Positions 1 to 12,350 are shown, counted from the first letter of the stretch. The stretch: 64,000 nt of DNA from Glandiceps talaboti (GCF_964340395.1 NC_135552.1:1061001-1125000); one strand, 5' to 3'. Program-made: numbers and translations. Notes: a model not told the origin generated them from the sequence alone.

Positions 1-2224
1 TGGCTTTTGGTGGCACTTTATTTAGCCATTTTAACCCACTTTAATCATGTGAATTTCAACACAACTGAAGTGTCAAAGTGAGTTTTGATATCTTAATGTT
101 TAAATAGTGACAGAATTTAGCCAAATTTACCTGTGTCAAAAAAATAGTTTTTTAATAGTTTGTCCTAAATAGTTAATACTCAAATAGCTTTTTTAACACA
201 AATGCTGAAAGAGTGTAACAAAACAAAATCTTCAACTTTCTGTAAAAAATTGCAGCAAATTTCAAGATGTTTCAGGACAGTTGTAGTGTTTACTACAAAA
301 CAAAATCCATTTTCAAGAGCTTCATTGCATCATCACCATACCAATCCAAAACAAACAAAAGTCAAACACATAAGGGTGAAGATAACTTTGCCTTTATGCA
401 TAACAGCTGAGTAACTTGTCTCACTTCTGTGAGAATTCTCCTGTCTTTGTAATTTCCCCATTGGTGACTGCTTGTTCAAAGTAAACAGTGTCAGATTTGG
501 TCCATCTATTGATATTCCCATAGTGATTCAATTCGTCTAAATGTACTGTTTTCTAGTTGACTTCTCATTAAATTTATCATTTAATTCCCGGACTTGAGAA
601 CTGCTCAGAATGACGGACCAGTATTTGCGGTGACGCAAAACCATGCGTATTGTACCGTACGCAATGGAAATTAATTTTATGCATATTTGATCGAACGATC
701 CGTATCCTATACGCAACGAATTTTGTTACATTTGCCATACCCCTCGACTGACGATCGTACTATACTGAGTGAGAGTCGATTGTTTTTATTTTGATACATA
801 ATATTATTATAGACCACTAACGAACTTCTACCCTGGCCCTGTTACAGTCAATGTAAAAAAGACGCAACACTAATGTTGCAATTTTTGTTGCCATTGTTGT
901 GTCTAACTGGAAAATTAATAGTACATGCCAAACACAGCTGCACATGTTCAAATGGACACTCAATACGTCACGCTCCCACGTCAAAAAAAAAACTCACACT
1001 GTAAGACATGCCTAGCCATGATATAGTTCTCTTCAGCATGTTCAGTCTTTTTTACGAAAACAAAAATAGTCGGTGACAATACGGCATGGCAGTTTCAGTT
1101 AGCACAGGTCTTTTTTGAAAGAAGGCGAAACCGCTTCGTGTCGATCACTATGGGTGGTAATGAAGTCAATCAAAAGAAAATGAAATAAAACGAATCAGAA
1201 TACATAGTTTTCAAGTGGGACAGGTATCCGACAAAACTTTCTGCTACGACGACTCACTAAGATTTTGAAAAGGTCAAAGATTGTACTATGACGACACATG
1301 CAACGTCTGAACTATTAAACTAAAGGGAAGGGACAGAGGGGAACTTAGCGTTCAACTTCAATACTGACAAAGCCATGGAAAATCTTACTTGCATGTTTTT
1401 ATATTAAGAGAAGCAATTCATAGACACAGCGACTCTGAAAACCATAGATTTTGTAGTACATTTAGTGTACACGTAAAAACAGACCGTTCCGAGACTTTTG
1501 TCACGGCCCACCTATCCATGAACAATGGAATCGCCCACATTGACACCACGTGTTGATCTGTGTTGAGGCCATCGCATCTCACCCGATATCTCCGTAAGTT
1601 CGATCGTGGTTCGATGGGTACGAAAATATTAGCCCATTTTCGTTTCGATTACAATTCAATAAATAGTTAAGGAACTAGAATGTACCATTTTGTTCATTTT
1701 AGTGACATATTATTTAGTATCATCTAAGTAGTGTCGGTGAACAACACAAGCCTTTCAAAGTTCCGCATTTCATTTTGTTTTTGTACCGTAAACTCGAGAC
1801 AGTGTGTGTTTACATGCAAACAATCCCACGATCTGAGTTCAAGTTCGCCCTGAAAAGGGCCGACGTGTAAAATATTCCGTGTACCTCCTGATCTTCATTG
1901 AGCTAAATGACGGAGGAAAGACATGTTGACTGTTTGAAAGCTATAGAATGAATGACAAGTTTGATGAAAGTATGCGTGAATGTGATTCGCACGAAGTTTG
2001 ACATCAGTGACAGTAGCCTCTTTACCGAGATATTTGACTTTCCAAAATGGCGACCATGAGATCGTAGCGAAACCGCGAGAGAAGTAAATAGTTTTGCCCC
2101 GTTTGTTGAAAAAATATTCAATTCATTTTTTTTTGTCAAAACTTACAAGGGGGCGCCAAGAATTTACAAGAGGGCGCGGCGCCCCTGTTACCTTGTTCAG
2201 GGAGAACACTGTTATGGTGTTCTA
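1..2224. other. Upstream non-coding sequence, no gene seen
   Basis: No convincing exon or ORF is visible; short ORFs here are non-conserved AT-rich frames. The only recognisable object is a segment around 1835-1960 that recurs around 10040-10160 (separate entry). If the TRANK1-like gene begins upstream, this is probably intron or 5' flank. Confidence 0.5.
1835..1960. repeat. Interspersed segment shared with 10040-10160
   Basis: Both copies carry GCCCTGAAAAGGGC, then an AAAATATTCC block, a TGTACC..CTGATCTTC block and GACATGTTG followed by AAGCTAT. The second copy lies inside the 4.1 kb TIR element at 6283-10400. This copy may therefore be a decayed relative of that element's interior, or both may derive from a smaller repeat. 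Confidence 0.55.
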
Positions 2225-3486
2225 ATAAAAAATTGTTCAAATGGAATGATCGCTTCATAGATGTGTGTTATGGGTAAAAAAATGTGATGTTTGGTCAAAA
2301 GACTTAAACTCCAAAATGACTGGGCAGATTGGTCTGAAATTTGGTGGGAACATTCTTCAAGGGATGTAAAGTAAGATTTGTTCATGCCATGATAATGCCA
2401 TAAGAAATATGTGAATTAGGGCTAAAAAGTCAAAAGTCTATAATTCCAAAAGTACTTTGTTGATTTGGCTGAAATTCCACAGGGGTGTTTCTGGTGATGC
2501 ACGGATCAAGTGATATTACATGTAACTACATGATGATCCCTTCAGCAGTATGCTGATTGTGATTTGTGGTGTGAAACAGGGCTTTGACTCGGCCCACAAA
2601 TGAAAGGTTCTTCAACTTCTTGTGTATTGATGCCATAAAACCATTAAATCTTATGGGCTACTTCACATGTCAATGTCAATGGCATGAAGATTACCCTCTA
2701 TTTGAGGTTTCTTGGAAATACTACTTTTACAATTAGCACTGCTTAATTAAATTATAGAGAGTGTCTATGATTAAAACATTAAGTTCATTCATATGCTACA
2801 AAGAGTCTTTTTTGGGTCAAAAAGTGTGATTTTAAGTAAAAAAAACTTTAATCTCAAAAACTACTGGGCAGATCAGTCTGAAATTTGGTGGGAACATTTT
2901 CAGAGTATTTACCGGTAGATTAAGAAATTGGCCCTAGCAACCATGACCACACCCTTAGCAACAACCAAACAACAGTATATGCTCATATAACATCACCATC
3001 TGGTAGGCAAGTGAGTAAACTTCAAAAATTGTATGCAAATTTCCCGAGCAACCATGAACACACCCAAAGCAACAGCCAGACGGTAATAGCAACACGAGTA
3101 CTTAGACAAGTGAACAAACATTCAAAAAGTGTATGCAAATATGCTTAGCAACAAGACCACACCCATAGCAACAGTCAAATGATCACCTATATTGCAAAGA
3201 TAACATCAGGGATTCATAGACAAATGAATACATCCTTTAAAAAATCAACAAGACCACGCCTATAGCAACTGCTAAATGATCACGTATATTGCAAAGAAAA
3301 CAAAAAATGTATGCAAATATGTTAAGCAACAAGACTATTTTCATAGCAACAGTGTATATTGCAAAGATAATGACAGGGGTTGGATAGGCAACAGGATAGT
3401 CATTCAGCAAATGAACACCTATCAAGTGTTTGTAAGCATTTAAAAAAAAAATACAGTTGTGCTACAATGCCATTGGCGCTATTTTT
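2225..3486 (+). repeat. R1 family copy, 5'-truncated
   Basis: The first part has imperfect units of about 115 bp with shared phrases such as CTGAAATTTGGTGGGAACAT and CAAATTAGGGCTAAAA. It is followed by a second set of about 110 bp units with GTATGCAAATATGC and CCATAGCAACAG. It ends with the family 3' signature CAGTTGTGCTACAATGCCAT at about 3453-3473. The 5' hairpin seen in other copies is missing, so this copy is truncated. Confidence 0.7.
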
Positions 3487-4011
3487 ACATTCTCTGGGTA
3501 CATGAAATACATTCTAGTGCTGGGCGCCGGTCCGAGGAGCTTGCATTTAGTACAAAGTATTTAGAAAAAATGAATATGTTAATGAGCATTATGGCCGACG
3601 CCATATTGGAAATCAGTCCACGAGACTTTAAGTAAACTGCCACTTTTCAAAAGACACTGTTGACATCAAACAAGCAATGTAATATGTGCTATAGTCATAA
3701 TTCTACGCATTGTGTGCCCAAATGACAAGTGTTTGTTCGAAACAGGGTTGTAAACTTCAAATCCAAATTTTGCACCCTCCTACAGAATGGTTCATTTCAG
3801 TATACGCACCTCACGATCAAGTGAGAAGTCGTGCATGCCTGAACTGAAGTGTATGGAACGATTTTTGGCAGAGTCAGTCGTCAATAAAAACTATAATACT
3901 CTTTCTAAAATTACCACATTTTGAAAGGGAAAGTACTTTGTGGTTCATTTATGGAGTTTTGTTTTTGTACGATCAATATTGGTGGCAAAATTGCCGATGT
4001 AGTAATGCACG

Positions 4012-4507
4012 ACAATCCCAAGTACCCTGATGCACGAGGGACTAACCCGGAAGCAAGTCGTTGTCAGCCATACGTTACAGTGCAGTGGTAACGTCGTCCG
4101 AGAAATCGCTGCGTTCAGAGTGTCATTATTCACAGAATTGTTGTTTTCGAGTGAAAACCCGTCTTGAATTGTATAACTCTAACAAATGAAGACATGTCAA
4201 GTTATATTTTGAAAGTTGTATCGCTAGTTTGAGACGATTTTCTCATGTACTATCGGGGCTTACTTGGACTTGGACCTTACTCCAGTTCATCGGGAAGTTT
4301 AGCCAGTCCGATAAAACTTTCTGGTTTAGTTTACAACACTTTTGATCACGCAGATTTTGTTGTTGTGATGAAAAGAAATAAAAAAAAAGATCACTTCAAC
4401 CATTTCGTTGTGTTTTCTTTATGAAAGGTTATCAAACATGAACGAGTGTTACCACTGTAACGTATGGCTGAGAATGACTCTCTTTCGGGTACTTGGGATT
4501 GTCGCCG
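4012..4507. repeat. Imperfect foldback (inverted repeat)
   Basis: The left arm (about 4012-4093) and right arm (about 4447-4506) are inverted copies. Both contain ACAATCCCAAGTACCC and CAGCCATACGTTACAGTG in opposite orientation, about 350 bp apart. No ORF lies between the arms. It may be a foldback transposon remnant or a MITE with long arms; outer boundaries are not clear. Confidence 0.55.
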
Positions 4508-4865
4508 TACGGAAACTAAGATGGTGATTAATACATTTCTTCCCTATATATATCTACAACAACTAGTACAAGTTGAATGTTGTTGACTTGGTAAATTTGT
4601 TAGAAAATTGAAATTCAAATTGCCTCAAAATTATTTTAGATCCCTAGTTTATTTCATTCATCATTAAAATTTTCCAGGGTTAAAGCTGTAAGACACTGGA
4701 ATTATTTAAAAATCCTCTTTTTTTTTCTTTTTCTTGTGCACATTTCCCAGTCATTTCCCAGAGATTTTGTGCAATTTTTCATAACAGTAGATTTTTGTTA
4801 TAAAATGGTGAGTATGGTATAAAAGTACAATACATTACCAACTTCTGTGTAAAATGTGTTTTATA

Positions 4866-5002
4866 GTGAGACATCATATGAAACCACTAACCACTTTATT
4901 GCATCGCTAAAACAAAACTGCATAGTGAAGAGCTGAAGAACTGAACCACTTCTACATGTCACCAAAATTAACAATAAAATTAAAAAAAAACAGCGGAGCT
5001 AT
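4866..5002. repeat. R2 interspersed repeat, copy 1
   Basis: This segment matches 18622-18765 in the same orientation. Shared blocks are CATATGAAACCACTAACCAC, ACAAAACTGCATAGTG, GAACCACTTCTACA and CAG.GGAGCTAT. It contains no ORF and its class is unknown. Confidence 0.65.
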
Positions 5003-5302
5003 CTTGACCGATAGGTCGCTTGTTTGTTAGACAACATCCCTCACCTCTTTGAAAGTCAAGCACAACAACATAAAACATGAAATAGAATAAAAAGCATTTT
5101 TAACAAAAACAAAGTTATAATTATTGCAGCTAGTCCGAAAGATATGATCTTATACATAATTTGAACCTTGTACTCCTAATTAGAAGCTGACAAATACATC
5201 AAATGTATGATTTTGTTCCATACATGAAGGTCACTACCCCTGAGTTTAAATACAAAGAAACAAAGAGTCATTCAATATCTCATTTATCTATACTTGTAAC
5301 AG

Positions 5303-5468
5303 GGGTACTACAGAGCAGCAATGATATTCAAAGAATTGAAGCATTATACTGAAGCCCTCGAAGCTTTGCATGATGGATTACAACAGGTGAAAGATGGTGA
5401 AAATTTTGCGAGTGAGAACAAGGTCAATTTTGTGGTGGAAATAGCAAAGCTTGTGGACGGAGTGACAG
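5303..5468 (+). CDS. TRANK1-like exon a: TPR repeat
   Basis: The acceptor reads CTTGTAACAG before GGG TAC TAC, and the donor reads GACAG/GTATTG. The exon starts in phase 0 and ends in phase 1. It encodes about 55 residues beginning GYYRAAMIFKELKHYTEALE. This is a classical TPR helix pair with Tyr/Ala spacing, followed by VEIAKLVDGVT. The ATG at 5321 is internal, since the reading frame is open and conserved-looking back to the acceptor. The stretch is the first of seven phase-compatible exons. No earlier exon could be identified in 1-5302. Confidence 0.65.
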
Positions 5469-5613
5469 GTATTGCATTCAGTTTTGTATTTGTTATTCTT
5501 TTGAAGGCAGACTGTTTACAATGGGGTCCATCCATCATTTCACAGACATGCAACATCTGATATCTTTCAATCCTGGCAGAATGGTGACATAAATTGCTAC
5601 ATATGTCACTTTT

Positions 5614-6282
5614 TAGCACAACTGAACTGATAAGGTTCAGTAGTGCTATAGGCATGGCAAAGTGTCAGTCTGTTTCTGTCTGTGTGTGTGTAAACAGCTT
5701 AAAGTCAAAAACAGCTTGACCAATTGCCGTAATATTTGTTGGGTATATTACCTTGGGTGTCTAGTTTGGAAATTGTTCAAATCAAAGTGATCTTATCATA
5801 GATGTGTAATTTTGGGTGGTTTTTGGTAGAAAAACCCTCCAAAACTGCTGGGCAGTCTGAAATTTGGTGGGAACCATCTTAGAGGTGTTTAGATTAAGAA
5901 TTGTTCATGACATGGTGATCCCAAAAGAGATATGCAAATTAGAGCAAAATGTCTTTTGGTCAAAAGTCTATAATTCCAAATCTGCTGAGCAGATTGGGCT
6001 GAAATTTGGTGAGGGTATTCTCAGGGGTGTTTAAATTCAGATTTTTCATGACATTATGACCCCATCAGTTATGTGCAAATTTGACCTCAAAATGAATAAT
6101 TTTGTCAAAATTTCATAATTCCAAAAACTACTAAGCAGATTGGGCTGAAATTTAATGGGGGGTGTTCAGATTAATGTGTATTCTCAACATGATGATCCCA
6201 TTGGCGATATGCAAATTACGTCTAAAAATCTCAACTTTGGTCAAAAACTTACATCTTGAAAACTGCTTGGTGAATGGACTAA
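5614..6282 (+). repeat. R1 family copy, 5' half (split by 6283-10400)
   Basis: It begins with a 35-base hairpin: TAGCACAACTGAAC and GTTCAGTAGTGCTA around the loop TGATAAG, 14 paired positions with one mismatch. A TGTGTGTG tract and then units of about 115 bp containing CTGAAATTTGGTGG follow. The repeat is cut at 6282 by a 4.1 kb insertion and resumes at 10401. An intact relative is at 57758-58777. Confidence 0.75.
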
Positions 6283-9200
6283 GGGAAGGCAGATATATCA
6301 AGTGCACCATAATTACGCGTCAGGACGAGTTACGCCGGGTGAAGACGCGTGAAGACGAGAAACGACGAGAAACGAGAGATAATAAGGTGTTCGTAGTTCA
6401 TGAATAACTGACAATAGATAATGACTTTTGCCCTCCTTTGTTTTCTATAAGTACATCGTATTCACGCGTTTCGGGATGTTATTGGATGTTATCGCCTTGG
6501 TTTGTTTCCCGTACCGACATCGTCTTTGTGCGTCTTTGACCGTAATTTGAAAAAAAGTAAAAAACATCGGAACTATGCACAATCAACAGGGCTCGAAATG
6601 AACTTGTTTCCCTGGTAGCCCTGTACAACACATGTAAAGGTACATACAACTAGTTAATATCGTAAAATGATAAAAAGACATCCAGATGTCTAAAAAAAAA
6701 AAATAATACACAGACAGAAGAGGAAGGTGTGCATACAAAATTATTAATCGAATTAAATTGTACGCGATGTATCGGTAATCGACCGCGGCCCTTGGGAATG
6801 TGTTGACCTTTCCACAATTATACAACCAAAACCCTGTGTGCTTATGATGATGATGAAGTGAGAAACAGTCAAAATAATTTGCACCAAAAAGTTCAGTTTC
6901 CAAAATACAAGTACAACTTACGATGTCGGATTACGGTATGCCAGTGCCAGTGCAGTGGTATGGTGATTAGTGTTTCGCACTGTACGCCCACTTCGTATGT
7001 CATGACTAATTCTATATCTTTTAAATGCGACTACAAGTAAAAAGGTCTTAGAAATTCATAATTACTGTGAACAATATCAACTGAAACTTCATTTTATACG
7101 ATAGGATTTAAGCCGAGAACGACTATGAGTGTCATTTACCAAATATGTATACATCGGCAATCAACGCACATGACATCAGCAATGACATGTAGACTCATTA
7201 GTGAATGACCGGTTTACTATTCTCAGGCTGTATTTGCGCAATTTTCCAACGTAAAATGTAATTTACTTGAACTTTAGCCATAAACAAATGCAATATCTTG
7301 GTAAGAAACATAGAGCAAAGTGACTCAGAAACAGTTGAATTACTTGTAATTTGCCTGACGAATCCACCGCTACTAACTTTAAATTGTAATCAGATAGAAA
7401 ATTATGATGGATTCATTTGTGCTCTGTTATGCAGCCGTCAAATTTACATACCCTCAAAGCAACCCTTAAGAATGGAAATTACAGTTTTCAACAACAATGA
7501 AGTTTAGAATTATTCAATGTGAAACAATGAAACAATATCGGTGATTTGTAAAATGAAAAACAATTCTCAAATATCGGATTGCGGAGTGAGTAGCCCAAAG
7601 TTCATTCATAGACGTTGTGAAAGCAACTAAAATTAAAAGAGTGAGCATAGCAGCGGGAGAATGCGTTGGGGTCGTTGCAGTGTCGTATTTTGTTTTTGTA
7701 GTTAAAATGTTGCACGGCACATTTTGTTTTATCGTATATGCACGGTCGCGAAAAATCGACACTTTCATTGCAAAGACATTGTTCCACATTGTACATCTTC
7801 GAGATATTTTGTAAGCTGTGTTTATCATTCCCTCTTCAAATTCATGAGGTTAAGAAAAAACAACATTTTGAAGAAAAAAAAATCTCTGAGTTTAAAAAGT
7901 ACCAAATGTGAACGAAAAACTTACAAATAATACAGTCAAACAAACTTTGAAATAATTTATTTTTTTATTTAATTACCGTTACTGGCTGTGTATCATGATT
8001 TGGTCCTGCTATATCAAATGACAGCATTAGTTACATACTGTAAACTTGATACGGAAAGCTGACATTAGGTGTCCTTGAAACTCAGAAATCTTGAACTAAA
8101 ACTATCAACAACATCAAAGTTAGGATGCTTTGTAAATACCACTGTAATTATTTTCTGATTTTCACAACACGTTCATTCTTCATGTCTCGGACTGGGCGCA
8201 CATGCATTAGCCGTATAGTGGCCATGCCAGTGATCACGCATTGATTCAGTGCCCAACATTCACATGTTTCACTGTCACCATCATGCAACGCGATCCCCTA
8301 ACACAACTTTTCGGAATTAAAATACACATGTACTAATTTCGTTTCCATTAATCTAACCCCCATCAACAAATAAAAAAACCCCACAACCTGTCCCATAAAT
8401 TTGGTTTACTAAGGCTTCTGAGCTTTGGCAGATAGATGTTCCGATTTCCGGTAGCAAGTTCAGTGTTTTGCACACTTCAGTGAGTAGGTCAGAGGTCGTG
8501 ACAGTGACGGTAGACAAAACATGTGACGAGAGACGACGTCAATTTAGACGTCTCATCTACTCCCTCTAATGTTTCAATTTGTAGATTAAGTTTATCAAAG
8601 TTGTTCTTTTTGTGGCATTTTTATGTTAACAATAGAACTGTGCGTTGTCACTGTATCTTATATGATGTCAACAAAACTTTCTCTTATAAAGTCAGTATAC
8701 TTCTTGTGGGGTTGACGTCAGGGCCTGGCCCTGGACTTAGATAATTTTGATGTCTGCCGTAAAACAAAGCGACGCAAGTGGGGAAAATTATTGCGTCATT
8801 TGTAATTTTAGGGAGCCAATGTCGCAAGGTCACGGCCACGGCAGAACACTGGCCTAAGACGCCATGAGGAACGTTTGATGTTCGTTCGAACCTTACAATC
8901 TTGCTGTGTTGAACTCAGGGGTCGGTCGGAAATAAAAAAAAAGTTTTTTTTTCTGATGTCGGAGCTGCAAATTAGGATCTGTCGTGAGATGAGAAACAGA
9001 AAAATTAAAAGGGCCGCCCTAAGCTATAATACACGCCCTGTGGTACCGTACACCAGGGACATAACGTGCTAACACTACACATGTAAATGACATGTACAAA
9101 TGAACTGATGTCCAAGACAATTTGTAATATCACCACAAAGTGCACTGACAGATGAATGATTCGGGACTTTCAAAAACTTTATAATTTCGTGGAAAGTGCT

Positions 9201-10400
9201 TATCATTGTTAGTCATTGTATATTGTAAAGGATTAAACTCCAGTTTCTTCCTTTCTTTTCCAAAACATAACGATTTCTATTGAAACACGGTTACTCTAAT
9301 GTCGAAAAGAAACCATGATGAAAATAACTAGGACATGATAATAATTTTAAAAAACTATGTATTTCATGAACAAAACAGTAAGCTAAGGTTTGGTGTTTTG
9401 ATAGGTGAATTTTCAAGGTGGGACGTACGTACACATGCAGAGTGTGAATGAAAACACTGACGGAAATACGCATTCTGGAAGACATTGACAACTTTCCCAA
9501 GTCTTTTTCTCATCCTCCCTATTATCATTAGTATGTAAAACGCTGTCAATGATCAACGTTATGCCGACGCTTGACACTTTGATTATTGTGGCTAAACCGT
9601 GCACTGAAAAGGGAGAAAGTGGTCGTTTGAAAAACACGATTCACATCTGTTTTGTGTAGTGTTGTGATTTTCTTTGCCCAATTATCACTCCACAGGGCAT
9701 TTGCGAGTTCAATTGTTCAATAGTACAGGAATCGATATATTCAAGAAGTCTGCGATTTATTCACGAAACGTTGCGATCTTCCTTGTAACGTTCGCCGACT
9801 GATTTTCGTCCCTTATTCTCAAATTTACGAACAATACAAAAGAAAGAAAGGAAAAAACCAAGCTAGATTTATTAGATTATCTGTTGAGTTTTTGTACATC
9901 AAATTAAATACACCGACGTACACGTCGGTACAGCCACTGTGCTTCGGCCTGGCTTGGATTTCGTGTATTCCAAGGCTTGTCGTGACGCCCACTGGGGTGA
10001 ACGGCAGCATGTTGAATGGAGTTATGTCGAAACGAAGATCAGGGCCCTGAAAAGGGCTGACAGGGAAAATATTCCCTGTACCTTCTGATCTTCGTTGAGA
10101 ATTAGACAAGATACATAAGTAAGACATGTTGTTTGATCGGAAGCTATCGAAATACAAATGGGTAACTCTTTGGAGACACATACTAATATTATATGTATTG
10201 TTTAACCTGTAGAACAATGTAAAGCCGCGTCTTTCAGATTAGTGATCGACAGACAATAGATGTTTATGTACAAACTTTGGCTCATGAATATGCGTGAAAC
10301 CTTATGAATATTCATCGTCTTTTATCGTCTTCACTCGTCTTTACCCGGCGTAACGCGTCCTAACACGTAATTACGATACACTTGATATATCTGCCTTCCC
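6283..10400. mobile_element. 4.1 kb TIR DNA transposon, PIF/Harbinger-like, non-autonomous
   Basis: The two ends are inverted copies for roughly 85-90 bases (6283-6370 and 10312-10400). Both begin GGGAAGGCAGATATATCAAG when read inward, and further in both carry TACGCCGGGT and repeats of GAAGACG. The trinucleotide TAA occurs immediately outside both ends (6280-6282 and 10401-10403). Removing the element restores a continuous R1 repeat, so the insertion is directly demonstrated. A 3 bp TWA duplication with ends starting GGG fits the PIF/Harbinger superfamily by general knowledge. No transposase or DNA-binding ORF is recognisable inside; the longest frame (9825-10217 minus) looks random. It is therefore probably a non-autonomous derivative. 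Confidence 0.75.
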
Positions 10401-10775
10401 TAAATCTTGGTGGGGATGTTTCTCGAGGAATATTCTGCAGTTATTGTTCAAAACGTTTTGACCAAACTGGCCATAGCAACCATGAAAATGGGCATAGCAA
10501 CAGTGAAATGATGATGCACATTTCAAAGATCACAACTGGGATGGGTGGGTAAGTGAATAATGATTTTAAAAATGTATGCAAATATGCCTAGCAACAGTTA
10601 AAGCCTATAGCAACAGCCAAATGCTTGTTTATATTGCAAAGATGAAAACTGAGAAGAGTTGGCAAGTGACTAAAGATTCCAAAAATGTATGCAAATATGC
10701 CTAGCAACAGGACCACACCCATAGCAACAGCCAAATACAGTTGTGCTACAATGCCATTTGCGCTATTTCCTTATG
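10401..10775 (+). repeat. R1 family copy, 3' half
   Basis: This is the continuation of the copy begun at 5614. It starts TAAATCTTGGTGGGGATG, runs through GTATGCAAATATGCC / CCATAGCAACAGCC units and ends with CAGTTGTGCTACAATGCCAT. The first three bases are the target duplication of the inserted element. Confidence 0.75.
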
Positions 10776-10982
10776 AGCTAGGCAAATTTGACTGAATGGT
10801 GTCCATATTTTTTGTTAAAAATCAATATTTATGACTTAACTCAAAGAATGTAATACTTAGAGACTCCATTCAAGTGTTTACCTCCTAATGTCAGGTACAA
10901 AGTTTCTTTTAAGACATTGACCTTTGACATTGACCTTGCAGGTCAATTATCGGAATCAAGCCGCTTTCAGACATTGTCATAA

Positions 10983-11367
10983 AACACAGGTTCTGGAGTG
11001 ACATTTCATGATTATACATCACCTACAAATACTTAGTGATTTCAGAGAAACATCAAGTTGATCCAGTGCATTTATAGTTTATCTTTGTCATGGGCTATTA
11101 CATCATTGGAGTCAGCAGAAATAATGTATTCAATGGGTAAACACTGAATATTGATGAGTAGAAACTGTTATTAACTTTTAGTGTAAAACATGAATTTTCA
11201 GTGTTCAACCACTGAATATAATGTACATTATTTCTGCTGACTCCCATGATGCAGTTGCCCACAGCAAACATACCCTATGAGACACAAGATCAACTTGATG
11301 TTTCTCAGAAATCACAAGTAATATTGTAGGTGATGTATAATCATGAAATGACTCTCCAGAACCCATA
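10983..11367. repeat. Foldback repeat just upstream of exon b
   Basis: Arms of about 170 bp meet near 11175. The left arm contains TTTCATGATTATACATCACC, GAGAAACATCAAGTTGAT and GTCAGCAGAAATAATGTA. The right arm contains their reverse complements in reverse order. It contains no ORF and ends about 60 bp before the acceptor of the next exon. A transcript through it could form a long hairpin. Confidence 0.7.
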
Positions 11368-11430
11368 GTTATGAAAATGTCTTCATTTCCTGTAGTAGGA
11401 TTCCCTTTAATGTCAATTTCATTTCCATAG

Positions 11431-11528
11431 ATACAGGGATATGGATGCAAACTATAAGAGAATGCAAGGTGAAAAATGAAATTTGGTCCCAAGTTGTTCT
11501 GAGGTTAGCAAAGCAACATGAATGGGAT
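11431..11528 (+). CDS. TRANK1-like exon b
   Basis: The acceptor TTTCCATAG precedes two bases that complete the G left by exon a, forming an Asp codon. Thirty-two codons follow, and the exon ends in phase 0 at GAT/GTAAGTAT, a near-consensus donor. The peptide contains WMQTIRECKVKNEIWSQVVL and RLAKQHEWD, an amphipathic helical segment. It links the TPR of exon a to the AIFHLFLGGGKGYPPG start of exon c. The exon is too short for an ORF scan and was recognised by reading splice sites and phase. Confidence 0.65.
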
Positions 11529-11819
11529 GTAAGTATATGTTGCATACATGTACTGTTTAAAAGTGATTCTAAATATTTGCATTGACTATAATTGATATTC
11601 TGCTTGATGACGTGCTGTGATTCTAAATACTCATATTGACTGTTGCTATTTTGTTTTATTTGCATGTTGGGAAATTGTACAAATCAAAATGATCTTGTCT
11701 TCGGCCATGGAATCAAATTAAAATCTGATGTGCTGAAAGTGGCTATAGTAGATATCTTTACTTACTTTTGTTTCCATCATTTTTACATCCGTAAGGAAGA
11801 GATGTATTAGTGGGTGAAA

Positions 11820-11872
11820 GTCTGTGTGTGTATGTGTGTGTCTGTGTGTCTGTGTGTGTGTGTGTGTATCTG
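11820..11872. repeat. (TG)n microsatellite, imperfect
   Basis: TG-rich run interrupted by TATG and TCTG. The ORF on the opposite strand with His-Thr runs is a by-product. Confidence 0.85.
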
Positions 11873-12090
11873 GTGTATTGTTTGGTTTGTTCTGGGTGAT
11901 CGCTGCCTTCCCACATCTTACCCTTTGTAATAGGAAATCTTGTTTGAATTTTTGCGCTTTTGAGTAGCCAATCAGGCCAATGTCAGGCAAGTATGTAAAA
12001 ATTGACATTTAATGACTTCCACAGGTTTTGCACTGCTCATTGTTCTGTGCATGATGCACTTGAGTAAGGAAGGTTATATATTAGGGGTGA

Positions 12091-12091
<1 letters not shown>

Positions 12092-12178
<87 letters not shown>

Positions 12179-12350
12179 CGTGTCACCATTTTAAAAAAAC
12201 TGGCTGCATCAATTCGAACGAAATTTAGTAGACATGTTCCATAGGGTACTGGCAAGAACTGATTAGGTTGTGGTAAACATCCCATGAATATTAATGAGCA
12301 ATTTACGCAATTAATGGTTTTCCGTAATGTACATCGCCCGTCACACATGT
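12092..12350. repeat. Long (TG)n tract with attached repeat flank
   Basis: An almost pure TG run covers about 12094-12174. It is followed by GTCACCATTTTAAAAAAACTGG and a segment ending near CATCCCATGAATATTAATGAG. Related flank sequence occurs after the TG tract at 17421-17526 and, inverted, at about 16785-16880. The TG tract is thus part of an interspersed element, not a lone microsatellite. Confidence 0.7.

Noticed and set aside
5344-5655. 103-codon minus-strand ORF
   Set aside because: It is antisense to the TPR exon and runs into an R1 repeat; the plus-strand exon explains the openness.
9825-10217. 130-codon minus-strand ORF as transposase
   Set aside because: No DDE, HTH or zinc-finger features; it crosses a dispersed repeat.
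12012-12348. ORFs of Val-Cys or His-Thr repeats (also at 17322-17599)
   Set aside because: Translations of (TG)n tracts.
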